From positions 1-64,000 of the forward strand of contig JASBUG010000027.1 in NCBI GenBank assembly GCA_030148025.1: a DNA stretch of 64,000 bases, read 5' to 3'. Source of the DNA: Flavobacteriaceae bacterium (GTDB taxonomy: Bacteria > Bacteroidota > Bacteroidia > Flavobacteriales > Flavobacteriaceae). The position numbers were made by a program, and so were the translations under genes. This document shows, one piece after another, positions 45,645 through 54,511 of the stretch (position 1 is its first letter; each line of letters starts with the position of its first letter). The notes beneath the pieces were generated by a model, which was not told where the DNA came from, made no database searches, and was given only the letters and a program-made list of their open reading frames with translations.

Positions 45645-47999
45645 ATGAAGACGAAATTTAAAAATGCTTTAATACTTACCTTTTTTGCCCTCATTGCCCT
45701 AACATCATGCCAGAATGAAGTTACTGAGGTTTCACAGCCTGATCAGGAAAAAGTGATTGCCCCAAATTCTCCTTTGGCATCCCTTATGAGGTCAACATCA
45801 ATTAATGATGGTACAGTAGATGATATTATGGACAGCGCAGATTGTATGTCTGTAAATTTACCAGTTACTATTATTGTTAATAGCATTACAGTAACAATTA
45901 ATACACATGAAGATTTAGAACTTATAAGAGAAATATTCGAAGAATTCAGTGATGATGAAGATGAATTAGAGTTTGTGTTTCCTATCACTATTGTGTTAAG
46001 TGATCATACAGAAATAGTAATTGAAAATGCAGAGGAATTGGAGAATTTTGTGTCAGAATGTAGTGGAAGTGATGACGATGATGTTATTGAATGTGTAGAT
46101 TTTGTATACCCAATTTCTTTTTCTATTTATAACACGTCCTTTCAAGTAATTGAAACCGTTGAAGTTGAAAATGATGAAGAATTACATGATTTTTTAGATA
46201 GAATAGAAGATGCAGAAGAAGCAATTTTAGCAAGTCTTAACTTTCCTGTAACTATGAAATATAGTAGTGGAGAAACAGTTGAAGTAAATAGTAATGAAGA
46301 ATTAGAAGCTGTAATTAATGAGGCAGACGATATGTGTGATGACGATGATTATGATGATTGTGAAATAGAAGATGTTGATGAGTATTTAATGGAATGCTAC
46401 TGGAACATTCATTATTATAATGAAGACGATAATTTTAGACCTTTCAATTTATTCTTTAAAGAAGATGGTGCATTAAAAATAATAAATGCTTCAGGAACAA
46501 GTGTTATTACTGGTAACTGGAATACTTCTGAAACAGATGAAGGTGTTGTAATAACAATCTCTGAATTAACAGAATTTGATGCCGAATTAAATGGAGAGTG
46601 GTTAGTAAAAGAATGTGATGATGATAGATTTAAGTTAATTAGACAAAATGCTGATGGTGCCGATAATACAAGAATTGTTTTAAAACAACAATGTGAAGAT
46701 GAGCCAGATTGTAGTGCATCAGAAATTCAGATGTACCTAAAAGAGTGTCACTGGTTCTCTGGTTCAAACCTATATGATAATGGTACTTTAGGGAAATTTG
46801 TTTTCAATGAAGATGGTACATTAAGTGTTGAAGATCTTGCTAATGATGCTTTAATAGAAGGAACATGGGAAGTATCGTTAACAGATTATGGCATCAAATT
46901 AATATTAGAATTGCCAGAACCATATAGTAACTTGTCAGGATACTGGAAAATATATCAGTGTGATGATGATAGAATAAAAGTTATTCGTGATGATAACTAC
47001 ATAATTTTTGAAAGAGAGTGTGAAGATGATGCAGATGAGTGTGAAATGGAGTTGTATGAAATGGAAGAGTTCCTGTTAGATTGTAATATTTTATCAGCTC
47101 TTTACGATGAAAACGGAAACTTTGTAGCTTATTATTCATTTAGTTTTGATCCTAGCTTTGGGTTTACAGTTTACGAAACTCCAGATCAAGTAGAAGATGG
47201 AGACTGGTCGTTAATTGAAACAGGTGACGGACTTAAGTTGTCACTAGAAAACCTAGCAACATTTAATTTAATAGATGGAAACTGGTTATATGTAGATTGT
47301 TATGAAGAAGGACTAATATTTAAGCAAGCTACAGATTCTGGATACAGAACATTAAAGTTTGAAAAGGATTGTGAAAATCCATTTGAATGTTTTGAAAATA
47401 AAGAAATAGAAATTTGTGACGAAGGAACTTCTTTTGATGGTATGGAGGTGTTTAACTTAAATACTGTATTTGAAGAATGCCCTACAGATGATATGGAAAT
47501 ATCATTCCACTTAACAGAAGATGATGCTCATAATAATGTTGAAGCATTACCAACGGAGTATTCAAATACAACAAACTCTCAAACCATTATTGCTAGAGTA
47601 ACACTAGCAGGAACAACAAATTATAAATTGTTTGTGGTTGTGCTATACGTAGAAGATTGTTCAGACGATTGTACAGAAGAAGAAGTAGATGCTTATTTAT
47701 CAGAACCTGGTTGTCATTGGGTGCCTGTTGAAATAGCAGGAAGCGACGATTTTAGTGCTTACGATTTTTACTTTAATGATGATTTAAATCTAGTGGTAAA
47801 AGATGCCGCCGGAAATGAGACAGTTGGTACTTGGATGACCACGGCTGGAACCGGAAGCGGTGTAGTTGTAAGTATTAGTCAAATTGATAGCCCATTTGAA
47901 GGTTTCAACAAAGAGTGGACTGTGGTAGAGTGTGGTCCAGAACGTATGGTTTTAGTTAATGAAAATACAGAATTGGTCTTAGAGCGCGAGTGTTCATAA
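45645..47999 (+). CDS. Large acidic repeat lipoprotein, probable target of the ECF-sigma circuit
   Basis: A 784-residue lipoprotein (lipobox TSC, Cys22), strongly acidic. Residues 70-226 hold four short repeats of the form [LFY]P[VI][ST] ... I/V ... NxEEL (at 72, 112, 156, 200). Residues 250-783 hold four beta-rich units of about 95 residues (250-350, 368-459, 480-576, 690-783), each with an opening Cys-(His/Tyr)-Trp or related pair, F.EDG.L, G.W, and a closing W..-..C.[DE]..-..L...C. A different beta domain (577-672, LTEDDAHNNVEALPTEY) is inserted before the last. No type IX sorting domain. Function unknown; the shared promoter element links it to the sigma/FecR/receptor genes. Confidence 0.8.
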   Translation: MKTKFKNALILTFFALIALTSCQNEVTEVSQPDQEKVIAPNSPLASLMRSTSINDGTVDDIMDSADCMSVNLPVTIIVNSITVTINTHEDLELIREIFEEFSDDEDELEFVFPITIVLSDHTEIVIENAEELENFVSECSGSDDDDVIECVDFVYPISFSIYNTSFQVIETVEVENDEELHDFLDRIEDAEEAILASLNFPVTMKYSSGETVEVNSNEELEAVINEADDMCDDDDYDDCEIEDVDEYLMECYWNIHYYNEDDNFRPFNLFFKEDGALKIINASGTSVITGNWNTSETDEGVVITISELTEFDAELNGEWLVKECDDDRFKLIRQNADGADNTRIVLKQQCEDEPDCSASEIQMYLKECHWFSGSNLYDNGTLGKFVFNEDGTLSVEDLANDALIEGTWEVSLTDYGIKLILELPEPYSNLSGYWKIYQCDDDRIKVIRDDNYIIFERECEDDADECEMELYEMEEFLLDCNILSALYDENGNFVAYYSFSFDPSFGFTVYETPDQVEDGDWSLIETGDGLKLSLENLATFNLIDGNWLYVDCYEEGLIFKQATDSGYRTLKFEKDCENPFECFENKEIEICDEGTSFDGMEVFNLNTVFEECPTDDMEISFHLTEDDAHNNVEALPTEYSNTTNSQTIIARVTLAGTTNYKLFVVVLYVEDCSDDCTEEEVDAYLSEPGCHWVPVEIAGSDDFSAYDFYFNDDLNLVVKDAAGNETVGTWMTTAGTGSGVVVSISQIDSPFEGFNKEWTVVECGPERMVLVNENTELVLERECS

Positions 48000-48061
48000 A
48001 CACATAAAAACGAGCTGGCTTGTAAAATAAGCTTAAGTTGTTTTTAGTTATTGGTTAGTTA

Positions 48062-48092
48062 AAAAGGGTTGCGAGTATCGCGACCCTTTTTT
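48062..48092 (+). terminator. Terminator after repeat lipoprotein
   Basis: AAAAGGGTTGCGA pairs with TCGCGACCCTTTT (one G-U) around GTA and is followed by T. Confidence 0.9.
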
Positions 48093-48127
48093 ATACTGCG
48101 AAACTTCAATAATAAGCTTCAAATTAT

Positions 48128-48136
48128 TAAATTTGC
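48128..48136 (+). promoter_or_regulatory. ffh promoter -7 box TAAATTTGC
   Basis: A perfect TAnnTTTG match followed by C, 24 bases before the ffh ATG. Confidence 0.55.
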
Positions 48137-48160
48137 ATTTCTTAAAATTTGAAGTAGAAT

Positions 48161-49489
48161 ATGTTTAATAATTTAAGCGATAAGCTGGATAAAGCACTTC
48201 ACGTTCTTAAAGGACATGGAAGTATTACCGAAGTAAATGTAGCAGAAACCTTAAAAGAAGTGCGTAGAGCACTTCTAGATGCCGATGTAAACTTCAAGAT
48301 CGCCAAAGAGTTCACCAATAGAGTAAAGGAAAAAGCGCTTGGGCAAAATGTATTAACAACATTACAGCCAGGGCAACTTATGGTTAAGATCGTTAAAGAC
48401 GAACTTACTGAATTAATGGGAGGTGAAGCTGCTGGAGTTAATTTGTCAGGTTCTCCTTCGGTAATTTTAATGTCTGGTCTGCAAGGGTCTGGTAAGACAA
48501 CCTTTTCAGGAAAGCTTGCAAATTATCTTAAAAACAAAAAAACAAAAAAACCTTTATTAGTAGCTTGTGATGTATATCGTCCAGCAGCGATAGATCAGTT
48601 ACACGTTGTTGGTGAGCAGATAAATGTTGAGGTTTTTAGCGATAGAGGTAATAATGATCCTGTGGCTATCGCTCAAGCAGGTGTTGCTCATGCAAAAGCT
48701 AATGGGTTTAATGTGGTTATTATAGATACCGCAGGTCGTTTAGCTGTTGATGAAGCAATGATGACCGAGATATCAAATATTCATAAAGCCGTGCAACCTC
48801 AAGAAACCTTATTTGTGGTCGATTCTATGACGGGTCAGGATGCGGTTAATACAGCTAAAGCATTTAACGATGTTTTAAATTTTGAAGGTGTTATTCTTAC
48901 CAAATTAGATGGTGATACTCGTGGTGGTGCTGCCATTTCAATTAAATCTGTTGTAAATAAACCAATTAAGTTTATTGGTACAGGAGAGAAAATGGAAGCT
49001 ATAGATGTGTTCTATCCATCTCGTATGGCAGATCGTATTCTTGGTATGGGTGATGTTGTATCGTTAGTAGAAAGAGCACAAGAACAATTTGATGAAGAAG
49101 AAGCAAGGAAACTTCAAAAGAAGATTGCAAAAAATCAATTTGGTTTTGATGATTTCTTAAAGCAAATCCAGCAGGTAAAGAAAATGGGTAATATGAAAGA
49201 CCTTATGGGAATGATACCTGGTGCTGGAAAAATGATGAAAGATATTGATATAGATGATGATGCTTTTAAAGGAATAGAAGCTATTATTCATTCGATGACT
49301 CCTGAAGAACGTGCAAAACCTTCTATTTTAAATGCCAGTAGGAAGAAACGAATTGGTAAAGGATCTGGAACCTCAGTACAGGAAGTAAACCAGTTGCTGA
49401 AACAGTTTAACCAAATGAGTAAGATGATGAAAATGATGCAAGGAGGCGGAGGCAAAAAGATGATGCAAATGATGAAAAATATGCGTTAA
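48161..49489 (+). CDS. ffh: Signal recognition particle protein Ffh
   Basis: Ffh binds 4.5S RNA and signal sequences and delivers ribosomes to FtsY. The 442-residue GTPase has the N domain, G1 in [29 protein letters not shown], and a C-terminal M domain rich in Met ([33 protein letters not shown]). Length is normal. folD follows after 29 bases and may be co-transcribed. Confidence 0.97.
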   Translation: MFNNLSDKLDKALHVLKGHGSITEVNVAETLKEVRRALLDADVNFKIAKEFTNRVKEKALGQNVLTTLQPGQLMVKIVKDELTELMGGEAAGVNLSGSPSVILMSGLQGSGKTTFSGKLANYLKNKKTKKPLLVACDVYRPAAIDQLHVVGEQINVEVFSDRGNNDPVAIAQAGVAHAKANGFNVVIIDTAGRLAVDEAMMTEISNIHKAVQPQETLFVVDSMTGQDAVNTAKAFNDVLNFEGVILTKLDGDTRGGAAISIKSVVNKPIKFIGTGEKMEAIDVFYPSRMADRILGMGDVVSLVERAQEQFDEEEARKLQKKIAKNQFGFDDFLKQIQQVKKMGNMKDLMGMIPGAGKMMKDIDIDDDAFKGIEAIIHSMTPEERAKPSILNASRKKRIGKGSGTSVQEVNQLLKQFNQMSKMMKMMQGGGGKKMMQMMKNMR

Positions 49490-49518
49490 TTAACATAAAA
49501 CAAACACAACTAAAAACT

Positions 49519-50397
49519 ATGATTCTACTAGACGGTAAAAAAACATCAGCAGAGATAAAAGAAGAAATTGCTATTGAAGTAGCCAAATTAAAAGAGCAAG
49601 GAAAAAAAACACCTCATTTAGCAGCAATTTTAGTAGGAAATGATGGCGCTAGTAGAACCTATGTAAATGCAAAAGTTAAGGCTTGTGAAAAGGTTGGGTT
49701 TAACTCGACACTTGTAAGATTAGAGGACACTATTTCTGAAGAAGAGTTATTGTCAGAAATAAACAAACTTAATACTAATAATGACATCGATGGGTTTATT
49801 GTACAATTACCATTGCCAAAACACATCGATGAGCAAAAGGTGCTAATGGCTGTAAATCCTGATAAGGATGTTGATGGATTTCACCCGACTAATGTTGGTA
49901 AAATGACACTTAATTTACCAACTTTTTTACCTGCAACTCCTGCAGGTATTCTGGAGCTTTTAGAACGTTATAATGTAGAAACATCTGGAAAAAATGTTGT
50001 TGTAATTGGAAGAAGCCATATTGTTGGTAGTCCAATGAGTATTTTACTGTCTCAAAAAAGAACTGTTGGTAATGCTACAGTAACTATAACGCATAGTCGT
50101 ACTAAAAACTTAGAAGCGTTCACTAAAGAGGCCGATATTGTTGTTGTGGCTCTTGGTGTTGCTGAGTTCTTAAAAGGCGATATGGTAAAAGACGGTGTTG
50201 TAGTAATCGACGTTGGTATTACACGTGTAGATGATGCTACCAAGAAAAACGGATTTAGATTATTAGGAGATGTGCATTTTGAAAGTGTTGCTCCTAAAGC
50301 AAGTTATATTACACCAGTTCCTGGTGGTGTAGGACCAATGACTATCGCGATGCTAATGAAAAATACATTATTAGCGAGAGAGCGAAGTGAAGCTTAA
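49519..50397 (+). CDS. folD: Bifunctional methylenetetrahydrofolate dehydrogenase/cyclohydrolase FolD
   Basis: Interconverts 5,10-methylene-THF and 10-formyl-THF with NADP. The 292-residue product has the catalytic Tyr/Lys region ([19 protein letters not shown]), the motif [25 protein letters not shown], and [17 protein letters not shown] of the Rossmann part, plus [15 protein letters not shown] near the end. Complete. Convergent with the minus-strand operon across a shared terminator. Confidence 0.97.
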   Translation: MILLDGKKTSAEIKEEIAIEVAKLKEQGKKTPHLAAILVGNDGASRTYVNAKVKACEKVGFNSTLVRLEDTISEEELLSEINKLNTNNDIDGFIVQLPLPKHIDEQKVLMAVNPDKDVDGFHPTNVGKMTLNLPTFLPATPAGILELLERYNVETSGKNVVVIGRSHIVGSPMSILLSQKRTVGNATVTITHSRTKNLEAFTKEADIVVVALGVAEFLKGDMVKDGVVVIDVGITRVDDATKKNGFRLLGDVHFESVAPKASYITPVPGGVGPMTIAMLMKNTLLARERSEA

Positions 50398-50417
50398 AAA
50401 AGTTATTGAAACATAGT

Positions 50418-50451
50418 AAAAAGCCTTTCATTTTTTGGAAGGCTTTTTTAT
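50418..50451. terminator. Bidirectional terminator between folD and VOC gene
   Basis: AAAAAGCCTT and AAGGCTTTTT pair around a T-rich loop, with A and T runs outside; it can serve both convergent operons and reaches into the last codons of the VOC gene (stop at 50448). Confidence 0.85.
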
Positions 50452-50873
50452 TTTGCAAATAACTGATTCATGTCTTTAAAGGCCTTAAACTCTAAAGCGT
50501 TGCCAGCAGGATCTAAAAAGAACATGGTAGCTTGTTCGCCTACTTCCCCTTCAAAACGAATATAAGGTTCAATTACAAAATCAATGTGTTTTTGTTTTAG
50601 TTGTTCTGCAAACAATTGAAACGTCTCCCAAGGTAACACAACTCCAAAATGTGGTACTGGAACATTTTTTCCATCAACAGGATTGGTATGTAAATCTTCT
50701 TCAGATTTTGGTTTGTAATGAATAACTAATTGATGTCCGAAGAAGTTAAAATCTACCCATTGTTCACTACTTCTACCTTCTTCACAACCAAGAATATCTC
50801 TGTAAAACGTTCTGCATGTATCTAAATTCCAAACAGGAATTGCTAAATGAAAGGGTGAAATTTGTAAACTCAT
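50448..50873 (-). CDS. VOC-family (glyoxalase-like) protein
   Basis: A 141-residue protein of the vicinal oxygen chelate fold: two beta-alpha-beta-beta-beta units, with [26 protein letters not shown] at the start and [16 protein letters not shown] near the end. Metal-ligand candidates are His (FHLAIP), His (VPHFGVVL) and Glu (LEFK). Its start overlaps the rluF stop in ATGA, so it is translationally coupled and last in its operon. Substrate unknown. Confidence 0.82.
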   Translation of the reverse strand: MSLQISPFHLAIPVWNLDTCRTFYRDILGCEEGRSSEQWVDFNFFGHQLVIHYKPKSEEDLHTNPVDGKNVPVPHFGVVLPWETFQLFAEQLKQKHIDFVIEPYIRFEGEVGEQATMFFLDPAGNALEFKAFKDMNQLFAK

Positions 50874-51646
50874 TTTCGTCTGTTTTGTCGTTTTATTTGT
50901 GTACGGTTATCGGTAGTCTTATTGTGTGTTTTAGTAGAGTCGCTTAAAAGAGTGTTAAGTGTGTTCAATTCGTCTTTGGTAAATTCACGATATTGACCTA
51001 CAGGAACATCAAGTTCAATATTCATAATACGTACACGTTTTAACTTGGTAACCTCATAGTTTAAGTATTCACACATTCTACGTATTTGCCTATTTAACCC
51101 TTGTGTTAATACAATTTTAAAAGTGTATTTACTTAGCTTTTTAACCTCACATTTTTTTGTAACAGTGTCTAAAATAGGAATACCATTAGACATACGTTCA
51201 ACAAAGGTTTGCGAAATGGGTTTATCTACAGTTACAATATATTCTTTTTCATGATTGTTACTGGCGCGAAGTATTTTGTTTACAATATCACCATCATCGG
51301 TTAAAAATATTAAGCCTTCACTGGGTTTGTCTAAACGGCCAATTGGGAAAATGCGTTTATGATAATTTATAAAGTCAATGATGTTGTCTTTCTCAACTCG
51401 TGTGTCTGTAGTGCAAACAATACCTGCAGGTTTATTGAATGCAAGGTAAGTATGCTCTGCCTTTTTTTTGCTTATTTTTTCACCATCTACAGCTACAATA
51501 TCATTTGGCGTTACCTTAGTACCCATTTCTGGAACCTTGCCATTAATGGTAACACGTCCCTCATCTATAAGTTTGTCTGCAGCTCTTCTTGAGCAATAAC
51601 CTGCTTCACTTAAATATTTATTGAGTCGTGTTAATTTGGTGTCCAT
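50870..51646 (-). CDS. rluF: 23S rRNA pseudouridine synthase (RluF type)
   Basis: A 258-residue RsuA/RluB/E/F family enzyme: an S4-like domain ([31 protein letters not shown]), the catalytic aspartate in [30 protein letters not shown], and [17 protein letters not shown]. These match RluF, which modifies position 2604 of 23S rRNA in E. coli. The C-terminal tail is basic and low in complexity. It is 34 bases downstream of the alpha/beta hydrolase gene. Confidence 0.9.
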   Translation of the reverse strand: MDTKLTRLNKYLSEAGYCSRRAADKLIDEGRVTINGKVPEMGTKVTPNDIVAVDGEKISKKKAEHTYLAFNKPAGIVCTTDTRVEKDNIIDFINYHKRIFPIGRLDKPSEGLIFLTDDGDIVNKILRASNNHEKEYIVTVDKPISQTFVERMSNGIPILDTVTKKCEVKKLSKYTFKIVLTQGLNRQIRRMCEYLNYEVTKLKRVRIMNIELDVPVGQYREFTKDELNTLNTLLSDSTKTHNKTTDNRTQIKRQNRRK

Positions 51647-51680
51647 ATAATTGCTTTACAGTGCAAAAATAAGATATTCT

Positions 51681-52535
51681 TTACGCTTTAATAAAATCTA
51701 CAATGTTTTTAGAAACCGAGCTATCGTTTAAAGAATGACCAAGCCCTTTTGTGAAAATAAGTTGGCTGTTTTTAAACCCTTCATTAATTAATTTAGCTTC
51801 TGAATATGGAATTATTGGATCTTTTGTATCGTGTATAATTAACCCTTTTGCAGTAATGTCTTTAGCAAATTTAGAGGTTGAAAAATCGGTTGGCTTTGCT
51901 CCAAATCGGTTAAGGATAATATGGTTTAGATGTGATTTAATTTTTTTGTTGTATCCAAGTAGCTTTATATAGTCTTTTAAAACATTTTCAAACTCTGACG
52001 GCGCTCCAAGAAGAATCATCTTTTCAATAGAGTTGAGCTGATGTTTTTGTTGAAAAAATACTGAAGCCATACCACCAACCGAATGACCGATGATTATTTT
52101 TGGCTGGTATTTTTTTGCGACTACATTTATAAATTCAGCATACAATAGAGCATTAAACAATTTACTTCCGGAAGCGCCATGAGCAGGAGCGTCAAGAGCA
52201 ATAATATTAAAACCTTCTTGGGTAAAATGTTTAATTTTTCTTTTCCAACGTGCAGCATTGCTTTCCCAACCATGAACCAATAAGATAGTTTCTTTAACCC
52301 CTTCCCAATTATAGGTGGCAATATCAAAACCTTCAAAATTCAATACTGTTTTGTTTGCGGTGCTTAAAAAAGTTTCATGCTGAGGTTTTAACTTTCCTTT
52401 TCTTGGTTTTGAAAATAAATGAAGTGCTTTATTAGCAGCATAATCAGCCGAGACGTAACTTAGTACGTTTAAGTATGAGCCAATTAATTTTGGTAATAAT
52501 TTTTCGGTGGCTTTTTTTAGTTGTTTACTTGCCAT
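51681..52535 (-). CDS. Alpha/beta hydrolase (lysophospholipase-like)
   Basis: A 284-residue cytosolic hydrolase with LLVHGWESNAARW (oxyanion region), DAPAHGAS, nucleophile Ser152 in GHSVGG, acid in HDTKDPIIP, and base His in GLGHSLND. Similar proteins are common in Flavobacteriaceae without known substrate. It overlaps the end of the pyrophosphatase gene by 19 bases on the same strand. Confidence 0.85.
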   Translation of the reverse strand: MASKQLKKATEKLLPKLIGSYLNVLSYVSADYAANKALHLFSKPRKGKLKPQHETFLSTANKTVLNFEGFDIATYNWEGVKETILLVHGWESNAARWKRKIKHFTQEGFNIIALDAPAHGASGSKLFNALLYAEFINVVAKKYQPKIIIGHSVGGMASVFFQQKHQLNSIEKMILLGAPSEFENVLKDYIKLLGYNKKIKSHLNHIILNRFGAKPTDFSTSKFAKDITAKGLIIHDTKDPIIPYSEAKLINEGFKNSQLIFTKGLGHSLNDSSVSKNIVDFIKA

Positions 52536-53113
52536 GTTTTTATATAGTTAAGCGCTTCGGTTTCATCTTCCCATCCTTCAATTAATGCAGGGTCTTCCTT
52601 ATCATAATTTAAAAACCAAGATTCAATTATTGTTTTTACTTCAGGGTAATTACTCGATAGCTCTACAAAATTAGTGACTTTTATAATTTGTTCAGTTGTG
52701 CTCAAAGGGACTGCAATAATTTTATAATCTTTTTCATTATTGTCAATCAACTTTAAAATGCCAACAGGAATGATCTCAATAACAGTTCCCGTTTCAAGCC
52801 TTTCACTAAGAATTAGTACATCAAGAGCGTCACCATCACCACCTTTTTCGACGTTAGATTTTGTAGAAGGAATAAATCCATAGTTTCCTGGATATGGTAA
52901 AAAGTTAATGATTCTATCCTTACCGTTCCTCTGGTCTGTTTTAAAAATATGGTCTTCCTTGTCAAATTCAATTTTACGATTTGTTCCAGCAGGAATCTCA
53001 ACAACCGCTTGAATATTTCCTTGCTCAGAGAATGCTTGTAATTTACTATAATCAATAGTTTGTCTATTACAGCTAATTGCTGTTATGAAAATAAGGAGTA
53101 ATGCTTTTTTCAT
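52517..53113 (-). CDS. ppa: Inorganic pyrophosphatase, predicted lipoprotein
   Basis: A 198-residue family I pyrophosphatase. The core has EIPAGTNRKIEFD, PYPGNYGFIP and the metal site GDGDALDVLIL, where the usual Pro of DGDPLD is Ala but the three aspartates are kept. Unusually the N-terminus is a lipoprotein signal (MKKALLLIFITAISC), so the enzyme would be membrane-attached in the periplasm or outer membrane rather than cytosolic. It directly abuts the cupin gene. Confidence 0.85.
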   Translation of the reverse strand: MKKALLLIFITAISCNRQTIDYSKLQAFSEQGNIQAVVEIPAGTNRKIEFDKEDHIFKTDQRNGKDRIINFLPYPGNYGFIPSTKSNVEKGGDGDALDVLILSERLETGTVIEIIPVGILKLIDNNEKDYKIIAVPLSTTEQIIKVTNFVELSSNYPEVKTIIESWFLNYDKEDPALIEGWEDETEALNYIKTWQVNN

Positions 53114-53476
53114 TTAGTCTTCACGGTGTACTTTATCTAGTGAAAAAGCAGGAGTGCAAATGGCTATGTATTCACAAGGTTCGGTAAACGGATTTGAATA
53201 TTGAACGCGTACATTCTTTTCTATTTTTATAGATTGCCCTTTTTCTAAAACTACGGTGTCACCATCAATAATGAATTGTTTTTTACCCTTGATGATATAA
53301 GTATATTCGTCAAATTCTGGAGTTTGAAACGGCTCACTCCAACCTGGTGGTGCTATCATATGGGCAATGCTTAGATTAGCATTGTTATTAGTAGCATTAC
53401 CAAAATGCTCCTCAATAAGTTTACCGTCAGTTGTTGGAACTACAAAAGGTGATGTTTGTATGGTGTATTTTTTCAT
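53114..53476 (-). CDS. Small cupin-domain protein
   Basis: A 120-residue single cupin barrel. The two cupin motifs are visible: GWSEPFQTPEFDEYTYIIKGKKQFIID (with Glu and Tyr in place of some His ligands) and KGQSIKIEKNVRVQYSNP. The reduced set of His ligands suggests it may bind a small molecule rather than act as a metal enzyme. It overlaps the HAD gene by four bases (ATGA) and ends one base before the pyrophosphatase start. Confidence 0.8.
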   Translation of the reverse strand: MKKYTIQTSPFVVPTTDGKLIEEHFGNATNNNANLSIAHMIAPPGWSEPFQTPEFDEYTYIIKGKKQFIIDGDTVVLEKGQSIKIEKNVRVQYSNPFTEPCEYIAICTPAFSLDKVHRED

Positions 53477-53928
53477 TTAAAGATTATTCGATCTACCTCG
53501 TTTTCTATATATTTTGTCCAATTTAAATTAGAAGGAGAGACAATTATCGTGGTGAAGTTGAATTTTTCACCTTCTAATCCAACTCCTTTAGAGTCATCAA
53601 TATGTAAATCAAAATTAAATAATTTAGGACACTTTGAGGCATTAATTTTATTTAGCTTGAGAACTTTTTCGTTTTCAGTTTGATTTACAATTCTTGTAAC
53701 TTCAATTTTGTAATATCTAAGCGTATTTCGAATCTTTCTTTTTGATCTAAATGAGGTTGTATAAATGTTTATTAAGTGTCCATCTGTTTGAAGCAAGCGT
53801 ATTAATTCTGGTGCTCCTTTTCTGATTTTTTCAACACCAAGTATCTTACCGAGAAAGTTTCTTTTTTCGGTTTCAAACTCATCCCCATTGGGAATTAAAG
53901 TGCTGTCTAAATCAAAACTGATGTTCAT
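53473..53928 (-). CDS. HAD-superfamily hydrolase
   Basis: A 151-residue haloacid-dehalogenase-like phosphatase. Motif I is SFDLDSTLIP (nucleophile Asp6 and Asp8), motif II is IYTTSF, and motif IV is HIDDSKG. The cap is minimal. The length and motif I with DST suggest a small phosphatase of the NagD/phosphoserine type, but substrate is unknown. It starts one base after the upstream lipoprotein gene stop, and overlaps the cupin gene start in ATGA. Confidence 0.82.
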   Translation of the reverse strand: MNISFDLDSTLIPNGDEFETEKRNFLGKILGVEKIRKGAPELIRLLQTDGHLINIYTTSFRSKRKIRNTLRYYKIEVTRIVNQTENEKVLKLNKINASKCPKLFNFDLHIDDSKGVGLEGEKFNFTTIIVSPSNLNWTKYIENEVDRIIFK

Positions 53929-54483
53929 CTAAAACCACTGTACAAAAAAGTTCTTAATGGCAGCATCATCTGGAATCTGGATGGCTTCAATTTTTAAATT
54001 CATATCAAATCGAAGTTCTGCTGGAAGTTCTTTTTTATCAATGGTTACATAAGCATTAATATCGTTTATAGAAACAATAATATTCTTTAAAGTGTTTTGA
54101 ATACTCGATATGTTATAATTGTCTTTTATAGTTTTAAAAGTACTGTTAGCTGCAAGTCCTTTAGGAGTTTTAAAACGTTCGTCAATAATTCTAATGGTTT
54201 TAATAGTAGCAGTAGAATCTAGCGATTGCGATGGTGAAAGTACTAATAGTTCCTTGCCAGTTTTATCAAATACCTTTATATCGTTAATGTTTCCTGTAAA
54301 TTCATCGCCACTTACATGCTTTACTATAGAGTCATTTGGGAAAGCAAGATCTAGATCTTTAACCTGAGTAGAGTCATTCAGCATTCCAATATTATGTTTA
54401 GATACTAAAAATGGATCTGGATCATTTGCACATGACGTAAATAAAATGGCTAATAAGATTAAGGCTGAAAATGAATATTTCAT
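53929..54483 (-). CDS. Conserved flavobacterial lipoprotein of unknown function
   Basis: A 184-residue lipoprotein (lipobox LFTSC, then ANDPDPF). The segment KHNIGMLNDSTQVKDLDLAFPND looks like an allosteric or binding loop, and the rest is alternating strand and helix with no catalytic motif. It heads the tight gene group lipoprotein-HAD-cupin-pyrophosphatase-hydrolase. A 28-base gap separates it from the HerA gene upstream. Confidence 0.75.
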   Translation of the reverse strand: MKYSFSALILLAILFTSCANDPDPFLVSKHNIGMLNDSTQVKDLDLAFPNDSIVKHVSGDEFTGNINDIKVFDKTGKELLVLSPSQSLDSTATIKTIRIIDERFKTPKGLAANSTFKTIKDNYNISSIQNTLKNIIVSINDINAYVTIDKKELPAELRFDMNLKIEAIQIPDDAAIKNFFVQWF

Positions 54484-54511
54484 TTGATAATGGTTATGGT
54501 TTATTATATAG

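Noticed and set aside
45743-45988. Ser/Asn-rich minus-strand frame within the repeat lipoprotein gene
   Set aside because: Its composition is the mirror of the Asp/Glu codons on the coding strand.
48001-48060. Additional small gene after the repeat lipoprotein
   Set aside because: Only about 60 bases before the terminator, with no start codon and open frame of useful length.
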